Shown: positions 41,804 through 51,428 of the stretch, piece after piece | Layout: the number at the start of each line of letters is the position of its first letter | How positions within the stretch are numbered: position 1 is the first letter of the stretch | Assembly (NCBI GenBank): GCA_947460595.1 | Contig: CANHGS010000010.1 | Location: 1-64,000 of the forward strand | Direction of reading: 5' to 3' | DNA length: 64,000 nucleotides | Source of the DNA: Bacteroidota bacterium | Lineage (GTDB): Bacteria; Bacteroidota; Bacteroidia; Chitinophagales; Chitinophagaceae | The notes under the pieces: model-generated | What the model was told of the DNA's origin: nothing | Databases searched by the model: none | The model's input: only the letters and a program-made list of their open reading frames with translations | Translations under genes and position numbers: made by a program

Positions 41804-43144
41804 ATGAAAAAAATAATTTTTGGCATATTATTACTTGCTTCTGTTCAGATAAAAGCACAAGAGATATTAAATCTACGCTCACAAGCAAGTCTCATTGATG
41901 AAATTAATGCAGAGCGTTTTAACGTATTGTTGCCCAAATTAATGGAAAGAGAGGGTATTGACATGTGGGTATTGATTAGCAGAGAATACAATGAAGACCC
42001 CATATTAAAAACCATGCTTCCCGCAGAATGGTTATCAGCTAGAAGACGTACTATGATTGTTTTTTATCATGATAGTACTAAAAAAATCAATGACCAATTG
42101 GCTATTGCCCGATACAATGTGGGAGAACAAATCAAAGCCGCTTGGGACATGAAACAATTTCCGGATCAATGGGATGCTTTAATTGACTTGATTGTAAAAA
42201 GAAATCCTAAGAAGATTGGGTTGAATTATTCCAATGATTTTGCCCATGCAGACGGATTAACCTTTACAGAACAAAAAATCTTTCTAGACAAGCTACCAGC
42301 TAATTTCAAATCAAAAGTTGTTAGTGCGGAAAAATTGGGGGTTGCTTGGTTAGAATCAAGAACAGAACGCGAGATGCAACTCTATCCCCAATTGATTCAA
42401 ATTACTCACCAAATTATTGCAGAAGGATTTTCTGAAAAAACCATTCAACCAGGTGTTACCACTACAGATGATTTGGTATGGTGGTTCCGTCAACGAATTA
42501 GAAACCTAGGTTTAGACACTTGGTTCCATCCTTCTGTAGCCATTCAAAGAAATGATCCAGAAAACTTTGAGCACTTACGCGCATTTTCTAATAGACCAAA
42601 AGCAGAACTGATTCAACCAGGCGATTTGTTACACGTTGATATTGGTATCAGCTACCTTCGTTTAAATACTGACGTTCAAGAACACGCGTATGTATTACAG
42701 CCCGGAGAGACCTCCGCTCCTATGGCTTTGCAAAAAGCTTTTATAAAAGCCAACAGATTACAAGATATTTTGACCAGCCAATATGTAATTGGGAGATCTG
42801 GAAATCAAATTCTCAAAGCATCCCTTGATCAAGCCAAAAAAGAAGGCATTGAAGCAAGTATTTATACCCATCCCATTGGCTATCACGGACACGCAGCTGG
42901 ACCAACTATTGGTCTTTGGGATCAACAAAATGGCGTGGCTGGAAGTGGCGATTTTCCATTGCATTATAACACCGCTTACAGCATTGAATTGAACGCAGCT
43001 ACAGAAATACCTGATTGGAAAAAAACTATCCGGATCATGCTTGAAGAAGATGGTTTTTTTAATGAGAAAGGGTTCCGTTTTATTGGTGGAAGACAAAAAG
43101 AGTTGTTGCTTATCCCTCGTCAAAATAGCACTATTGGCAACTAA
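41804..43144 (+). CDS. M24 family (Xaa-Pro aminopeptidase-like) secreted protein
   Basis: LLHVDIGISYLRLNTDVQEHAYV; THPIGYHGHAAGPTIG; SIELNAATEIPDW. Confidence 0.85.
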   Translation: MKKIIFGILLLASVQIKAQEILNLRSQASLIDEINAERFNVLLPKLMEREGIDMWVLISREYNEDPILKTMLPAEWLSARRRTMIVFYHDSTKKINDQLAIARYNVGEQIKAAWDMKQFPDQWDALIDLIVKRNPKKIGLNYSNDFAHADGLTFTEQKIFLDKLPANFKSKVVSAEKLGVAWLESRTEREMQLYPQLIQITHQIIAEGFSEKTIQPGVTTTDDLVWWFRQRIRNLGLDTWFHPSVAIQRNDPENFEHLRAFSNRPKAELIQPGDLLHVDIGISYLRLNTDVQEHAYVLQPGETSAPMALQKAFIKANRLQDILTSQYVIGRSGNQILKASLDQAKKEGIEASIYTHPIGYHGHAAGPTIGLWDQQNGVAGSGDFPLHYNTAYSIELNAATEIPDWKKTIRIMLEEDGFFNEKGFRFIGGRQKELLLIPRQNSTIGN

Positions 43145-43150
43145 TTAATA

Positions 43151-43750
43151 ATGGAATCACTCAATCAAGCATATTGGAATCAGCAATATGAGCAGGGTAA
43201 TACTGGATGGAATATTGGAACTGTTTCTACGCCATTAAAATCCTATTTTGATCAATTAACACATAAAAATCTTAGCATTTTAATTCCTGGAGGCGGGAAT
43301 GGACATGAAGCGGAATACTTATTATCATTAGGTTTTACCAATATTAGTATTTTAGATATTGCACCAAAAGCTATAGCAGCATTAGAAGTTAGATTTGAAG
43401 GGCAAATTGGTAAAACATTACATTTAATTCTGGGAGATTTTTTTGACCACCTAGGTCAATATGACTTGATTATTGAACAAACTTTTTTCTGTGCATTGGA
43501 TCCTAGTTTGAGACAAGCTTATGTAGAAAAAATGGCTGCACTATTATCAAACAATGGAAGACTATCTGGGCTTTTATTTGATGCGCAATTTCCAGTGGGT
43601 CCACCATTTGGCGGAAATAAGCAAGAATATCAAGACCTTTTTTCTACCCATTTTAATTTCAAAAAATTAGCTCCCTGTTATAACAGCATTCCCCAAAGAA
43701 TGGGGAATGAATGTTTTATCATTGCAACAAAAAAGCAAGCAGATTTTTAA
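43151..43750 (+). CDS. TPMT-family SAM-dependent methyltransferase
   Basis: YWNQQYEQGNTGWNIGTVSTPLKSYF; LIPGGGNGHEAEYL; DLIIEQTFFCALDP. Confidence 0.88.
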   Translation: MESLNQAYWNQQYEQGNTGWNIGTVSTPLKSYFDQLTHKNLSILIPGGGNGHEAEYLLSLGFTNISILDIAPKAIAALEVRFEGQIGKTLHLILGDFFDHLGQYDLIIEQTFFCALDPSLRQAYVEKMAALLSNNGRLSGLLFDAQFPVGPPFGGNKQEYQDLFSTHFNFKKLAPCYNSIPQRMGNECFIIATKKQADF

Positions 43751-43764
43751 ACTGCTTGCTTTTT
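43729..43764 (+). terminator. Terminator overlapping the methyltransferase stop codon
   Basis: AAAAAGCAAGCAG-ATTTTTAAA-CTGCTTGCTTTTT, stop codon TAA in loop. Confidence 0.85.
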
Positions 43765-43831
43765 CACTTTTCATTTCTTCACTCTTCGCTATTCACTTTT
43801 CACTTTTCACTCTTCACTCTTCACTTTTCAC
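43761..43831 (+). repeat. Degenerate 7-bp tandem repeat (TYTTCAC)n, about 10 units
   Basis: ttttcac ttttcat ttcttcac tcttcgc tattcac ttttcac ttttcac tcttcac tcttcac ttttcac. Confidence 0.95.
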
Positions 43832-44898
43832 TATAATGGCTCCTGTTGACTCAAACAATGAAAGCTACCTAATCCCCAAATAATATCGGTTGAGTCAATT
43901 CCTACCGTTTCTCTATTAGGAAAACATTGAGCAATGATTTGTAAGGCTTTGTCATCCTTTGCAGATCGGAACGTAGGAACAATTACGTGTTTGTTGCTAA
44001 TATAAAAATTGGCATAGGATGCTGGAAGACGTTGATCTTCATAGATAACTGCGTCAGGCATTGGAAGTTCAACAATATTTAATTGTTTTCCGTTTAGGAG
44101 CCGCATGGCTTTTAACTGATTTAAATTGGTTTGCAAGAGCTCATAATTTTCATCTTGTTTATCTGATTCCACAACAGTGATGACCGTGTCTTCATTTACA
44201 AACCTAACCGTATCGTCAATATGACCATCCGTATCGTCACCAACTATACCATCATCCACCCAGAGTATTTGATCAACACCATAATAATTAGAAAGATAGT
44301 TTTCTATCTCTGACTGATTTAAATGAGGGTTTCTATTTTCATTCAGCAAACAAGCTTTTGAAGTCATTAGAGCTCCCTTACCATTAAATTCTACAGAACC
44401 ACCTTCCATAACAATGCCAGGATGAAAAACAGGCATACTAAAATGCTTGCCAATCAATGTTGGGATTACATCATCTAAATCAAAGGGCGGATACTTATTT
44501 CCCCAAGCATTGTAATTCCAATCTACAATTACTTTTCTATCTGCGGCAGAATCATTAATCAGAAATGCGGGGCCATGGTCCCTACACCAAGCGTCATTAG
44601 TTGGATGCAAATAAAAAGACACTTTGTTTAAATCCACACCTGCACTATTCAAATGCCCTATAGCAAATGCTTTCATTGCTTCATCTACAACATTAATACG
44701 CACTTCTTCACCTAGAGATAAATACTTGATAAACAAAGCATAATTGGGATAAATGCTATCAATCTTACCTGGCCAGCTAGCTTCTTTGTGTGGCCAACTC
44801 AACCAAGTTGCTACATGTGGCGCAAACTCTGCTGGGAATTTGTATCCTAAGGAAGCAGGAAGTATGCCGTTAGTATCTTTCAATGACATGTGTTTCAT
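43831..44898 (-). CDS. aguA: Agmatine deiminase
   Basis: ATWLSWPHKEASWPG; NDAWCRDHGPAFL; DDTDGHIDDTVRFV; LPASYANFYISNKHVIVPTF. Confidence 0.94.
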   Translation of the reverse strand: MKHMSLKDTNGILPASLGYKFPAEFAPHVATWLSWPHKEASWPGKIDSIYPNYALFIKYLSLGEEVRINVVDEAMKAFAIGHLNSAGVDLNKVSFYLHPTNDAWCRDHGPAFLINDSAADRKVIVDWNYNAWGNKYPPFDLDDVIPTLIGKHFSMPVFHPGIVMEGGSVEFNGKGALMTSKACLLNENRNPHLNQSEIENYLSNYYGVDQILWVDDGIVGDDTDGHIDDTVRFVNEDTVITVVESDKQDENYELLQTNLNQLKAMRLLNGKQLNIVELPMPDAVIYEDQRLPASYANFYISNKHVIVPTFRSAKDDKALQIIAQCFPNRETVGIDSTDIIWGLGSFHCLSQQEPL

Positions 44899-45774
44899 TT
44901 AAACTTCGTCTATAAAACGTTTGGTAATAGGTTGATAAGAATCAATTCTCCTATCACGTAAAAACGGCCAATGAGTTCTATACCTATCTGTTTCTTTAGT
45001 ATCAATAGTAACTACTGCAACTTCCTCTTGATCGTGAGATGCTTTGTAAATTAAAGCCCCAAAGGGATTACTCACAAAAGAGCCTCCCCAGAATTGCATG
45101 GCCCCATCTTGTTCTAATCCCACCCTATTCACACTTACCACGTGAACCCCATTGGCCACTGCATGGCTTCTTTGAATAGTCTGCCAAGCATTGTATTGTT
45201 CTGTATTTGTTGCCTCATCTTGAGAAGTGGCCCACCCAATGGCTGTAGGATAGAACAAAACTTCTGCTCCCATTAATGCAGTAATTCTAGAAGCTTCTGG
45301 ATACCATTGGTCCCAGCAAATCAAGACCCCTAATTTGGCATACTTTGTTTGAAAAACTTTATAACCCAAATCGCCTGGCGTAAAATAGAATTTCTCATAA
45401 TAAGCAGGATCATCCGGTATATGCATTTTGCGATATTTACCCAAATAAGCACCATCAGCATCCAAGACGGCAGTAGTATTATGATACAAACCTTCTGTTC
45501 TTTTTTCAAACAAGGAAGCTATAATAACCACTTTTAATTCAGCTGCTAATTGACTTAAGGTTTCTGTAGATAGTCCTGGAACAGCTTCTGCCAACAAGAA
45601 ATTTTCATACGCTTCAACGTCACAGAAATACAAAGAAGTAAACAACTCTTGTAAACAAATAATTTGTGCTCCTTTTGCAGCAGCATCTCTGATTTTAAGG
45701 ATGGTTTTGGCCATATTAGCTTCCTTTGAAGCCAAGCAAGTCATTTGAACCAATCCAATGGCAACTTTTGACAT
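44899..45774 (-). CDS. aguB: N-carbamoylputrescine amidase
   Basis: CLQELFTSLYFC; YRKMHIPDDPAYYEKFYFTPGD; GVLICWDQWYPEASR; adjacent to aguA. Confidence 0.94.
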   Translation of the reverse strand: MSKVAIGLVQMTCLASKEANMAKTILKIRDAAAKGAQIICLQELFTSLYFCDVEAYENFLLAEAVPGLSTETLSQLAAELKVVIIASLFEKRTEGLYHNTTAVLDADGAYLGKYRKMHIPDDPAYYEKFYFTPGDLGYKVFQTKYAKLGVLICWDQWYPEASRITALMGAEVLFYPTAIGWATSQDEATNTEQYNAWQTIQRSHAVANGVHVVSVNRVGLEQDGAMQFWGGSFVSNPFGALIYKASHDQEEVAVVTIDTKETDRYRTHWPFLRDRRIDSYQPITKRFIDEV

Positions 45775-45795
45775 ATGATTCTATTATTAAAATAA

Positions 45796-46530
45796 TTAGG
45801 TGGCTAACTGTATAATATTATCCAGGCTTTTAATGCCAATCATTTTTTCAGAAATATAGCCCTCAGCATATTCTACCCCAATCCGTTTGCCTAACATCAT
45901 GGCCCTAGCTTTTACGGACTCAATAAACTGGGGGGATGAAATATAGGTTTGAGGTTCCTGTAGGTCTGGATTGTAAAACTGGGTAGTATAGGCCAATACT
46001 GATTCAATTTTTTTATCCATGTATTTTGAGATATCAATTACAAAACTGGGTTGGATAAATCTATCTTGTATATAATGGAATACATAAGCCGGGCGCCATG
46101 CTTCTTGAACTAGACCCTCTATATGGGTTTCAATTTTACGTAAGCCTGAAAGAAAGGCGGCGTCTGAAATTAACTTAGCGCTTCTGCCATGATCAGGATG
46201 CCTGTCTTCAGGTGCATTAGCTAAAATAATATCTGGTTGGTATTTACGAATAGCAGCAATCAATAATCTTTGATGTGCTTCGTCATTTTGAAAAAAGCCA
46301 TCGGCCATGCCTAAATTCTCCCTAACCTGAATACCCAAAATGTCTGCTGCATTCCTTGCTTCTACCTTTCTTGTTTCAGGAGTACCCCTGGTACCTAATT
46401 CACCCCTGGTCAGGTCTAAGATACCTACCTTCTTACCCTCTTCAATGGCAGCTAGCAAGGTTCCGGCACAACCCAATTCCACATCATCCGGATGCACCCC
46501 AATAGCCAGTATTTGCAATTTCATGTTCAA
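45796..46530 (-). CDS. bshB1: Bacillithiol biosynthesis deacetylase BshB1
   Basis: AIGVHPDDVELGCAGTL; DLTRGELGTRGTPETR; ANAPEDRHPDHGR. Confidence 0.9.
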   Translation of the reverse strand: MNMKLQILAIGVHPDDVELGCAGTLLAAIEEGKKVGILDLTRGELGTRGTPETRKVEARNAADILGIQVRENLGMADGFFQNDEAHQRLLIAAIRKYQPDIILANAPEDRHPDHGRSAKLISDAAFLSGLRKIETHIEGLVQEAWRPAYVFHYIQDRFIQPSFVIDISKYMDKKIESVLAYTTQFYNPDLQEPQTYISSPQFIESVKARAMMLGKRIGVEYAEGYISEKMIGIKSLDNIIQLAT

Positions 46531-46565
46531 GATTTAGAATGTAAAGTTACTGGGGAGAACCCATT

Positions 46566-46601
46566 AAAAATCCCGTACCAATTACTCGGGACGGGATTTT
46601 T
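46566..46601 (-). terminator. Terminator after rpmE2
   Basis: AAAAATCCCGT ... ACGGGATTTTT inverted repeat between rpmE2 and bshB1. Confidence 0.75.
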
Positions 46602-46617
46602 GTTATTTTCAAGAAGA

Positions 46618-46869
46618 TTAGTCTTTCTTGGCGTAACGCTTTTTGAACTTATCAATACGTCCTGCAGTGTCAACCAACATAGATTTACCAGTATAGAAAG
46701 GATGTGAAGTATTAGAAATCTCCAATTTGATTACTGGATATTCTTTACCGTCTTCCCACTGAATGGTTTCTTTAGAGTTAGCAGTAGACTTGCTCAAAAA
46801 TGAATCACCGTTACTCATGTCTTTGAACACTACAAAGCGGTAATTTTCTGGATGGATACCTTGTTTCAT
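46618..46869 (-). CDS. rpmE2: 50S ribosomal protein L31 type B
   Basis: [47 protein letters not shown]; no zinc CxxC. Confidence 0.96.
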   Translation of the reverse strand: MKQGIHPENYRFVVFKDMSNGDSFLSKSTANSKETIQWEDGKEYPVIKLEISNTSHPFYTGKSMLVDTAGRIDKFKKRYAKKD

Positions 46870-46921
46870 TTTATTTGATTTAGGTAGTACGGATTTTGCC
46901 GTACTGTTATTTTTAGGAATG

Positions 46922-46929
46922 CAAAACTA
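46922..46929 (-). promoter_or_regulatory. Candidate -7 element TAGTTTTG of rpmE2
   Basis: TAnnTTTG on - strand, about 52 nt upstream of ATG, with TTG about 23 nt further upstream. Confidence 0.45.
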
Positions 46930-46997
46930 ACCAGTTCTGGATGGAATTCCAAATGAAAAAGCGGATTATCAGGACAAATTGGACCAAAAATGCCAAT

Positions 46998-47489
46998 TTA
47001 GCTCTTCATATTGATGTATTGTAGCGGAATTCCAAGATTAGAATTCCTACAAAGGCCAATAACATCTTGTAAATCGTCAATCTTTTTAGCCGTTACTCTA
47101 ATGATGTCATCCATAATGGCTGCTTGCACTTTTAAACCACTATCCTTAATCAGTTTCACTATTTTCTTGGCATCATCCTGTTTGAGACCATTTCTTACAG
47201 GAACATCCTTTTTGATGGTTTTTCCACTAGGATAAGCGTCTTTTTCAAAATCAAAAGCAGCTGCTTCAATTCCTTGTTTCATAGACCTGCTGATTATCAC
47301 ATCTATCACTTGTTTCATTTTCATATCAGACTCCACTTCTAGCTTAAGAATGAAGTCTTTTTTATTCAATTCTATTTCTACCGGTGAATTCTTAAAATCA
47401 AAACGCGTACTTATTTCTTTTTTAACCGTGTTAATGGCGTTGTCCAGCGTTTGCAAGTCTACCTTGCTAGAAATGTCAAATGAAGGCAT
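46998..47489 (-). CDS. YajQ family nucleotide-binding protein
   Basis: MPSFDISSKVDLQTLDNAINTVKKEISTRFDFKNS; DDIIRVTAKKIDDLQDVI. Confidence 0.95.
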   Translation of the reverse strand: MPSFDISSKVDLQTLDNAINTVKKEISTRFDFKNSPVEIELNKKDFILKLEVESDMKMKQVIDVIISRSMKQGIEAAAFDFEKDAYPSGKTIKKDVPVRNGLKQDDAKKIVKLIKDSGLKVQAAIMDDIIRVTAKKIDDLQDVIGLCRNSNLGIPLQYINMKS

Positions 47490-47544
47490 TGTATTTTTTT
47501 TGTAAAGATAATTAGGAAAATGGGTATTTATAAAAAGTCCAAGA

Positions 47545-48696
47545 TTACTTACTTATCAATTTTTTGGCATTAAAAGTTAGTAATAAACCAACTATAAAAA
47601 GGACTACGGATATTATTTGTGCTTGTGTTGGCTGAAATGGTAGGGATTCATATTTGGTATTCACTCTAATACTTTCAATTAAAAACCGCTCCATTCCATT
47701 AAACATTAAATAGATTCCAAATAATTGACCTGGGATTTTGATTTTCTTACGAATTGACCATAATACAACAAAAATCAAAGAGCAAAGAATCACTTCATAT
47801 AACGCAGTTGGATAAACGGCTGGTACTAATTGGTTGCAATAAGGTCCAGTGCAACCCGGTATGGGCATTCCATCCCCCACTACATTATGAGGATATTGGT
47901 AGGCCCAAAGCCAGTCGGGCATCCAACTAAAGGGCTTGGGATTCAAATTGGCAATACCCCAATCTCCATCTCCGCTTACTTGACAACCAATTCTACCTAT
48001 TGCATAACCCAACATCAATATAGGCGCAAATGCATCTACCAAATGAATAATGGGCAATTTAATTCTACGTGCATAGATCATGATGGCTGCACCTGCACAA
48101 ATTAATCCCCCATAAAAAGTAAGACCACTAAAAGAAAGCAATGCCCCTATAGGATCTTTTGCAAAATCATTCCAATTTTCTAGGTTATGAAAAATCTTGG
48201 CACCTAAAAAACCAAAACCGGCTGCATAAATCAACAGGTCTCCCACCCTATCATGAGGCCAAATTCTGATAACTCTTTCTTCAGGCTCATCCAATTGTTG
48301 TTTGTGCTTCTCATACCATTTTAGCCCAGCAAAAAACAACCCAACTAAGACACCCAACCAAAGATTCCCGCTGGAAGAAAGTATAAAAGCTTGTGGATCA
48401 TTCAAAGCATCCGGAATAGTAAAAGCGCCAATAATCTTATATCCAAACACAAAACCCAACAAAAAATTTAAAACCAAATCAACCATCGACGCTGGTGCTC
48501 CAATAACAAGCTTCTCCTCTGTATAGCTAAACAATCCTTGCTGCTGTTTTCTTCTTAATTCCAAGGTTAAAGCCCATGCACTAATAATAAAACAGAGTGC
48601 TACAAAAAATCCAAAAGAATTGATCAATTTTAAACCTGACAATTCTATTCCAAAAAGATCCTTGAATGCGTAGTAAAGATTGGGATACATGAACAA
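47545..48696 (-). CDS. lgt: Prolipoprotein diacylglyceryl transferase
   Basis: GLTFYGGLICAGAAI; GYAIGRIGCQVSGDGDWG; PTALYEVILC; ESIRVNTKYESL. Confidence 0.9.
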   Translation of the reverse strand: MFMYPNLYYAFKDLFGIELSGLKLINSFGFFVALCFIISAWALTLELRRKQQQGLFSYTEEKLVIGAPASMVDLVLNFLLGFVFGYKIIGAFTIPDALNDPQAFILSSSGNLWLGVLVGLFFAGLKWYEKHKQQLDEPEERVIRIWPHDRVGDLLIYAAGFGFLGAKIFHNLENWNDFAKDPIGALLSFSGLTFYGGLICAGAAIMIYARRIKLPIIHLVDAFAPILMLGYAIGRIGCQVSGDGDWGIANLNPKPFSWMPDWLWAYQYPHNVVGDGMPIPGCTGPYCNQLVPAVYPTALYEVILCSLIFVVLWSIRKKIKIPGQLFGIYLMFNGMERFLIESIRVNTKYESLPFQPTQAQIISVVLFIVGLLLTFNAKKLISK

Positions 48697-48850
48697 CTAT
48701 TTGATTGCTGATAAAGAATGGTCTGTAAAAGCACAATGTTAATCAGAAAAATTGATACTAAAACGGGCCTATTTACTGGAAAAAATAAGGCCCCACTTGC
48801 GTGAGGCCCATACTTACTAACCCATCTAAAAACAAATTTACAAAAAAATC

Positions 48851-49267
48851 TTAATTACAATGCTCGTTAAATACAGAAATCAGGTGCTGAGCAATAACTT
48901 GGGCTGGTCTACCCTCAATTTGATGACGCTCTACCATACTTACTAATTGTCCGTCTTTAAACAGCGCAATTGCAGGAGACGATGGAGGATAAGGCAACAT
49001 ATGCTTACGAACCTGGTTAATAGCTTCTACGTCAAATCCGGCAAAACTGGTAGTCAAACGGTCTGGGCGTATAGTAGAATTTTCTACTGCCATTACCACA
49101 CCTGGCCTACAAGTGCCTGCTGCACAACCACATACACTATTAATCACTACTAAGGTAGTTCCTTCTTGTCCCAATACGCTATCAACCTCTGCAGCGGTAA
49201 GCATCTCTTCAAAACCACTTTCTGTTAACTCTGCTTTCATTGGTAATACTATCTCGGCTGGATACAT
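48851..49267 (-). CDS. BrxA/BrxB (YphP/YqiW) family bacilliredoxin
   Basis: NSVCGCAAGTCRPGVVMAVEN (CGC motif); MYPAEIVLPMKAELTESGFEEM. Confidence 0.92.
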   Translation of the reverse strand: MYPAEIVLPMKAELTESGFEEMLTAAEVDSVLGQEGTTLVVINSVCGCAAGTCRPGVVMAVENSTIRPDRLTTSFAGFDVEAINQVRKHMLPYPPSSPAIALFKDGQLVSMVERHQIEGRPAQVIAQHLISVFNEHCN

Positions 49268-49485
49268 AAACTTGATTTTTAATTGTGGATCACAAAATTA
49301 GGTAAAAGTGGAAACATCAAATCTTAAAATTATTTTGTCATTTTGGCGCTATTTATTTTTCAAATACGCCATTATGTCATTTACGGAAAAATTAAATGGT
49401 CAGATTTGCAGTAAAAAAGGGATAAAACTGACTTGGTATACCCTTTGAAACTGTTTTATAAGTCTAAATCCTAAAAATTAATACT

Positions 49486-49914
49486 ATGACATTTGCAAAA
49501 CAACAACCCGGACAAGTAAACAGTATGTTACATGAATTATTTAATGCTCTTCCAAGTTCATGGGAAAGGGATGTTCCTGTAAGTCTTGGGGCGCCTCCAG
49601 TAAACATTCATGAATCTGGTGAAGGATTCGACCTTGAATTGATTGCCCCGGGAAGAAACAAAGAAGATTTTAAAGTAAAATTGGAAAAAGACCTCTTAAC
49701 TATTGCTTACAATCCAAAGGAAGCTACAGTAGAGAAAAACTTCCATACCATTCGTAGAGAGTTTCAATTAAAAGGATTTAAAAGAAGTTTCAGTTTAGAT
49801 GACCAGATTCAACTTGATGGTATTCATGCCAAATATGAAAATGGAATCCTGAAATTATTTTTACCAAGAATTGAAAAAGCGGTGTATTCCCCAAAAGAAA
49901 TTAGCATTTTATAA
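49486..49914 (+). CDS. Hsp20/alpha-crystallin small heat shock protein
   Basis: PVNIHESGEGFDLELIAPGRNKEDFKVKLEKDLLTI; IHAKYENGILKLFLPRIEKA. Confidence 0.93.
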   Translation: MTFAKQQPGQVNSMLHELFNALPSSWERDVPVSLGAPPVNIHESGEGFDLELIAPGRNKEDFKVKLEKDLLTIAYNPKEATVEKNFHTIRREFQLKGFKRSFSLDDQIQLDGIHAKYENGILKLFLPRIEKAVYSPKEISIL

Positions 49915-49954
49915 ATTGACAAACTGTGATGATTCACAGCAGTTGGTTTTGGTT

Positions 49955-49987
49955 TACCCTCCTGTCTCTACAGGGGGGTATTTTTTT
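49955..49987 (+). terminator. Terminator after hsp20
   Basis: TACCCTCCTGT-CTCT-ACAGGGGGGTATTTTTTT. Confidence 0.88.
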
Positions 49988-50043
49988 CTTAGAAAATGTA
50001 ATAATCAAAAAAAATAAACTACCTATGACTTATAAAAATTACG

Positions 50044-50907
50044 ATGATGTTGCAAAAGAAGCTTTTAATCCTTTTTCTATTATTAGCAAATATTAGTTTC
50101 TCTCAAAAAGCCGAACCATCACTTCTTTGGAGAATCAGCGGCAAGGGCTTAAAAGAGCCGTCATATATTTTTGGAACTTTTCATATGATGTGCAAGGATC
50201 AATTTCAGATATCTCAACCCATGGAACTGGCCCTATCTTCTTGTAAGAAATACTATGGCGAGTTAGATATGGATGATCCAAATATGTCGGCAACCATGAT
50301 GGAATTTGCCAAAATAAAAGATAGCAAAACCATTGATAGCTATATGGAACCCAAAGAATTTGCCGCTTTTGACAAAAAATATCAATCTGCAACAGGCATG
50401 TCTTTAATGATGTTCAAACAGTATAAACCCTTTTTTGGAATGAGTTTTCTTATATTAAAAACAGTTCCATGCACAGCCACTGTTCAACCAGAAACTGAAT
50501 TAATGCATTTGGCGCAACAAAAACAATTAGAGATTCTTGGCCTAGAGACCATTGAACAACAAATGAACCTTCTAAATCAAGAACCTATAGATTCCCAATT
50601 AATATCTATGCGCAAAATGGTTAACAATTTTGATAGTAGCAAGCAAGTGATGCGTGAAATGATTCAAGTTTATTTGAAAAAAGACGTAGAAGCCTTATAC
50701 CAATATATGAAGGAAAAAGGGGTCAATGATAATTTTGAATCAACCATGCTAATTAATAGGAATAAAGAATGGATTCCTAAAATGAAGAAATCCATGAATG
50801 AAAATCCAAGCTTTTTTGCAGTTGGAGCTGGACATCTTGGTGGTAAATCTGGGGTCTTGGCATTATTACGTAAAAATGGCTACCTCGTAGAACCTATTCA
50901 ATATTAA
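50044..50907 (+). CDS. TraB/GumN family protein (secreted)
   Basis: SLLWRISGKGLKEPSYIFGTFHMMCKDQF; GLETIEQQMNLLNQEP; FFAVGAGHLGGKSGVLALLRKNGY. Confidence 0.92.
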   Translation: MMLQKKLLILFLLLANISFSQKAEPSLLWRISGKGLKEPSYIFGTFHMMCKDQFQISQPMELALSSCKKYYGELDMDDPNMSATMMEFAKIKDSKTIDSYMEPKEFAAFDKKYQSATGMSLMMFKQYKPFFGMSFLILKTVPCTATVQPETELMHLAQQKQLEILGLETIEQQMNLLNQEPIDSQLISMRKMVNNFDSSKQVMREMIQVYLKKDVEALYQYMKEKGVNDNFESTMLINRNKEWIPKMKKSMNENPSFFAVGAGHLGGKSGVLALLRKNGYLVEPIQY

Positions 50908-51423
50908 ATGGGTCAGATGAACTCCCAAGACCATTTTGTATCCTTATTAAAAACACACCAGAACATAGTTCACAAAGTGTGTAATCTATATATGGATAGA
51001 CATAGTGAACGGGAAGATCTTTTTCAGGAAATCACACTACAGGCCTGGAAAGCATTTCCAAGTTTTAGAGGAGATGCCAAGTTTTCTACCTGGCTTTATC
51101 GTGTTGCCTTAAATACAGCAATTACATTTTATAGAAAAGAAAAAAGAAGTCCTCAGATTTATATGTATGATATACTTCCTGAATCGGCATCAGAAGACGG
51201 CCTTGATCCTATTGAAATACAATTGAAAGCCATGTATGCTGCTATAGGTGAACTCAGTAAGATTGATAAAGCCATCGTCATGCTTTATTTAGAGGATTAT
51301 GCATACCAAGATATAGGCGAGATGATGGGAATTACTGCAAATAATGTAGCGGTAAAAATGAATCGGATAAAGACCAAATTAAAAGATGAAGCAAAAAAAC
51401 AATTGGAGCAATCCTACATATAA
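50908..51423 (+). CDS. Sigma-70 family (ECF) RNA polymerase sigma factor
   Basis: REDLFQEITLQAWKAFPSFRGDAKFSTWLYRVALNTAITFYRKEKR; YQDIGEMMGITANNVAVKMNRIKTKL. Confidence 0.93.
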   Translation: MGQMNSQDHFVSLLKTHQNIVHKVCNLYMDRHSEREDLFQEITLQAWKAFPSFRGDAKFSTWLYRVALNTAITFYRKEKRSPQIYMYDILPESASEDGLDPIEIQLKAMYAAIGELSKIDKAIVMLYLEDYAYQDIGEMMGITANNVAVKMNRIKTKLKDEAKKQLEQSYI

Positions 51424-51428
51424 TTATT

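Noticed and set aside
43761-43831. CRISPR-like array
   Set aside because: Period 7 with no spacers; it is a simple tandem repeat, not CRISPR. No cas genes in the window.
48788-48807. GGCC(C)CAC/GTG(A)GGCC hairpin downstream of the bacilliredoxin gene
   Set aside because: Stem has a mismatch and lacks a clear U tract; not called as a terminator.
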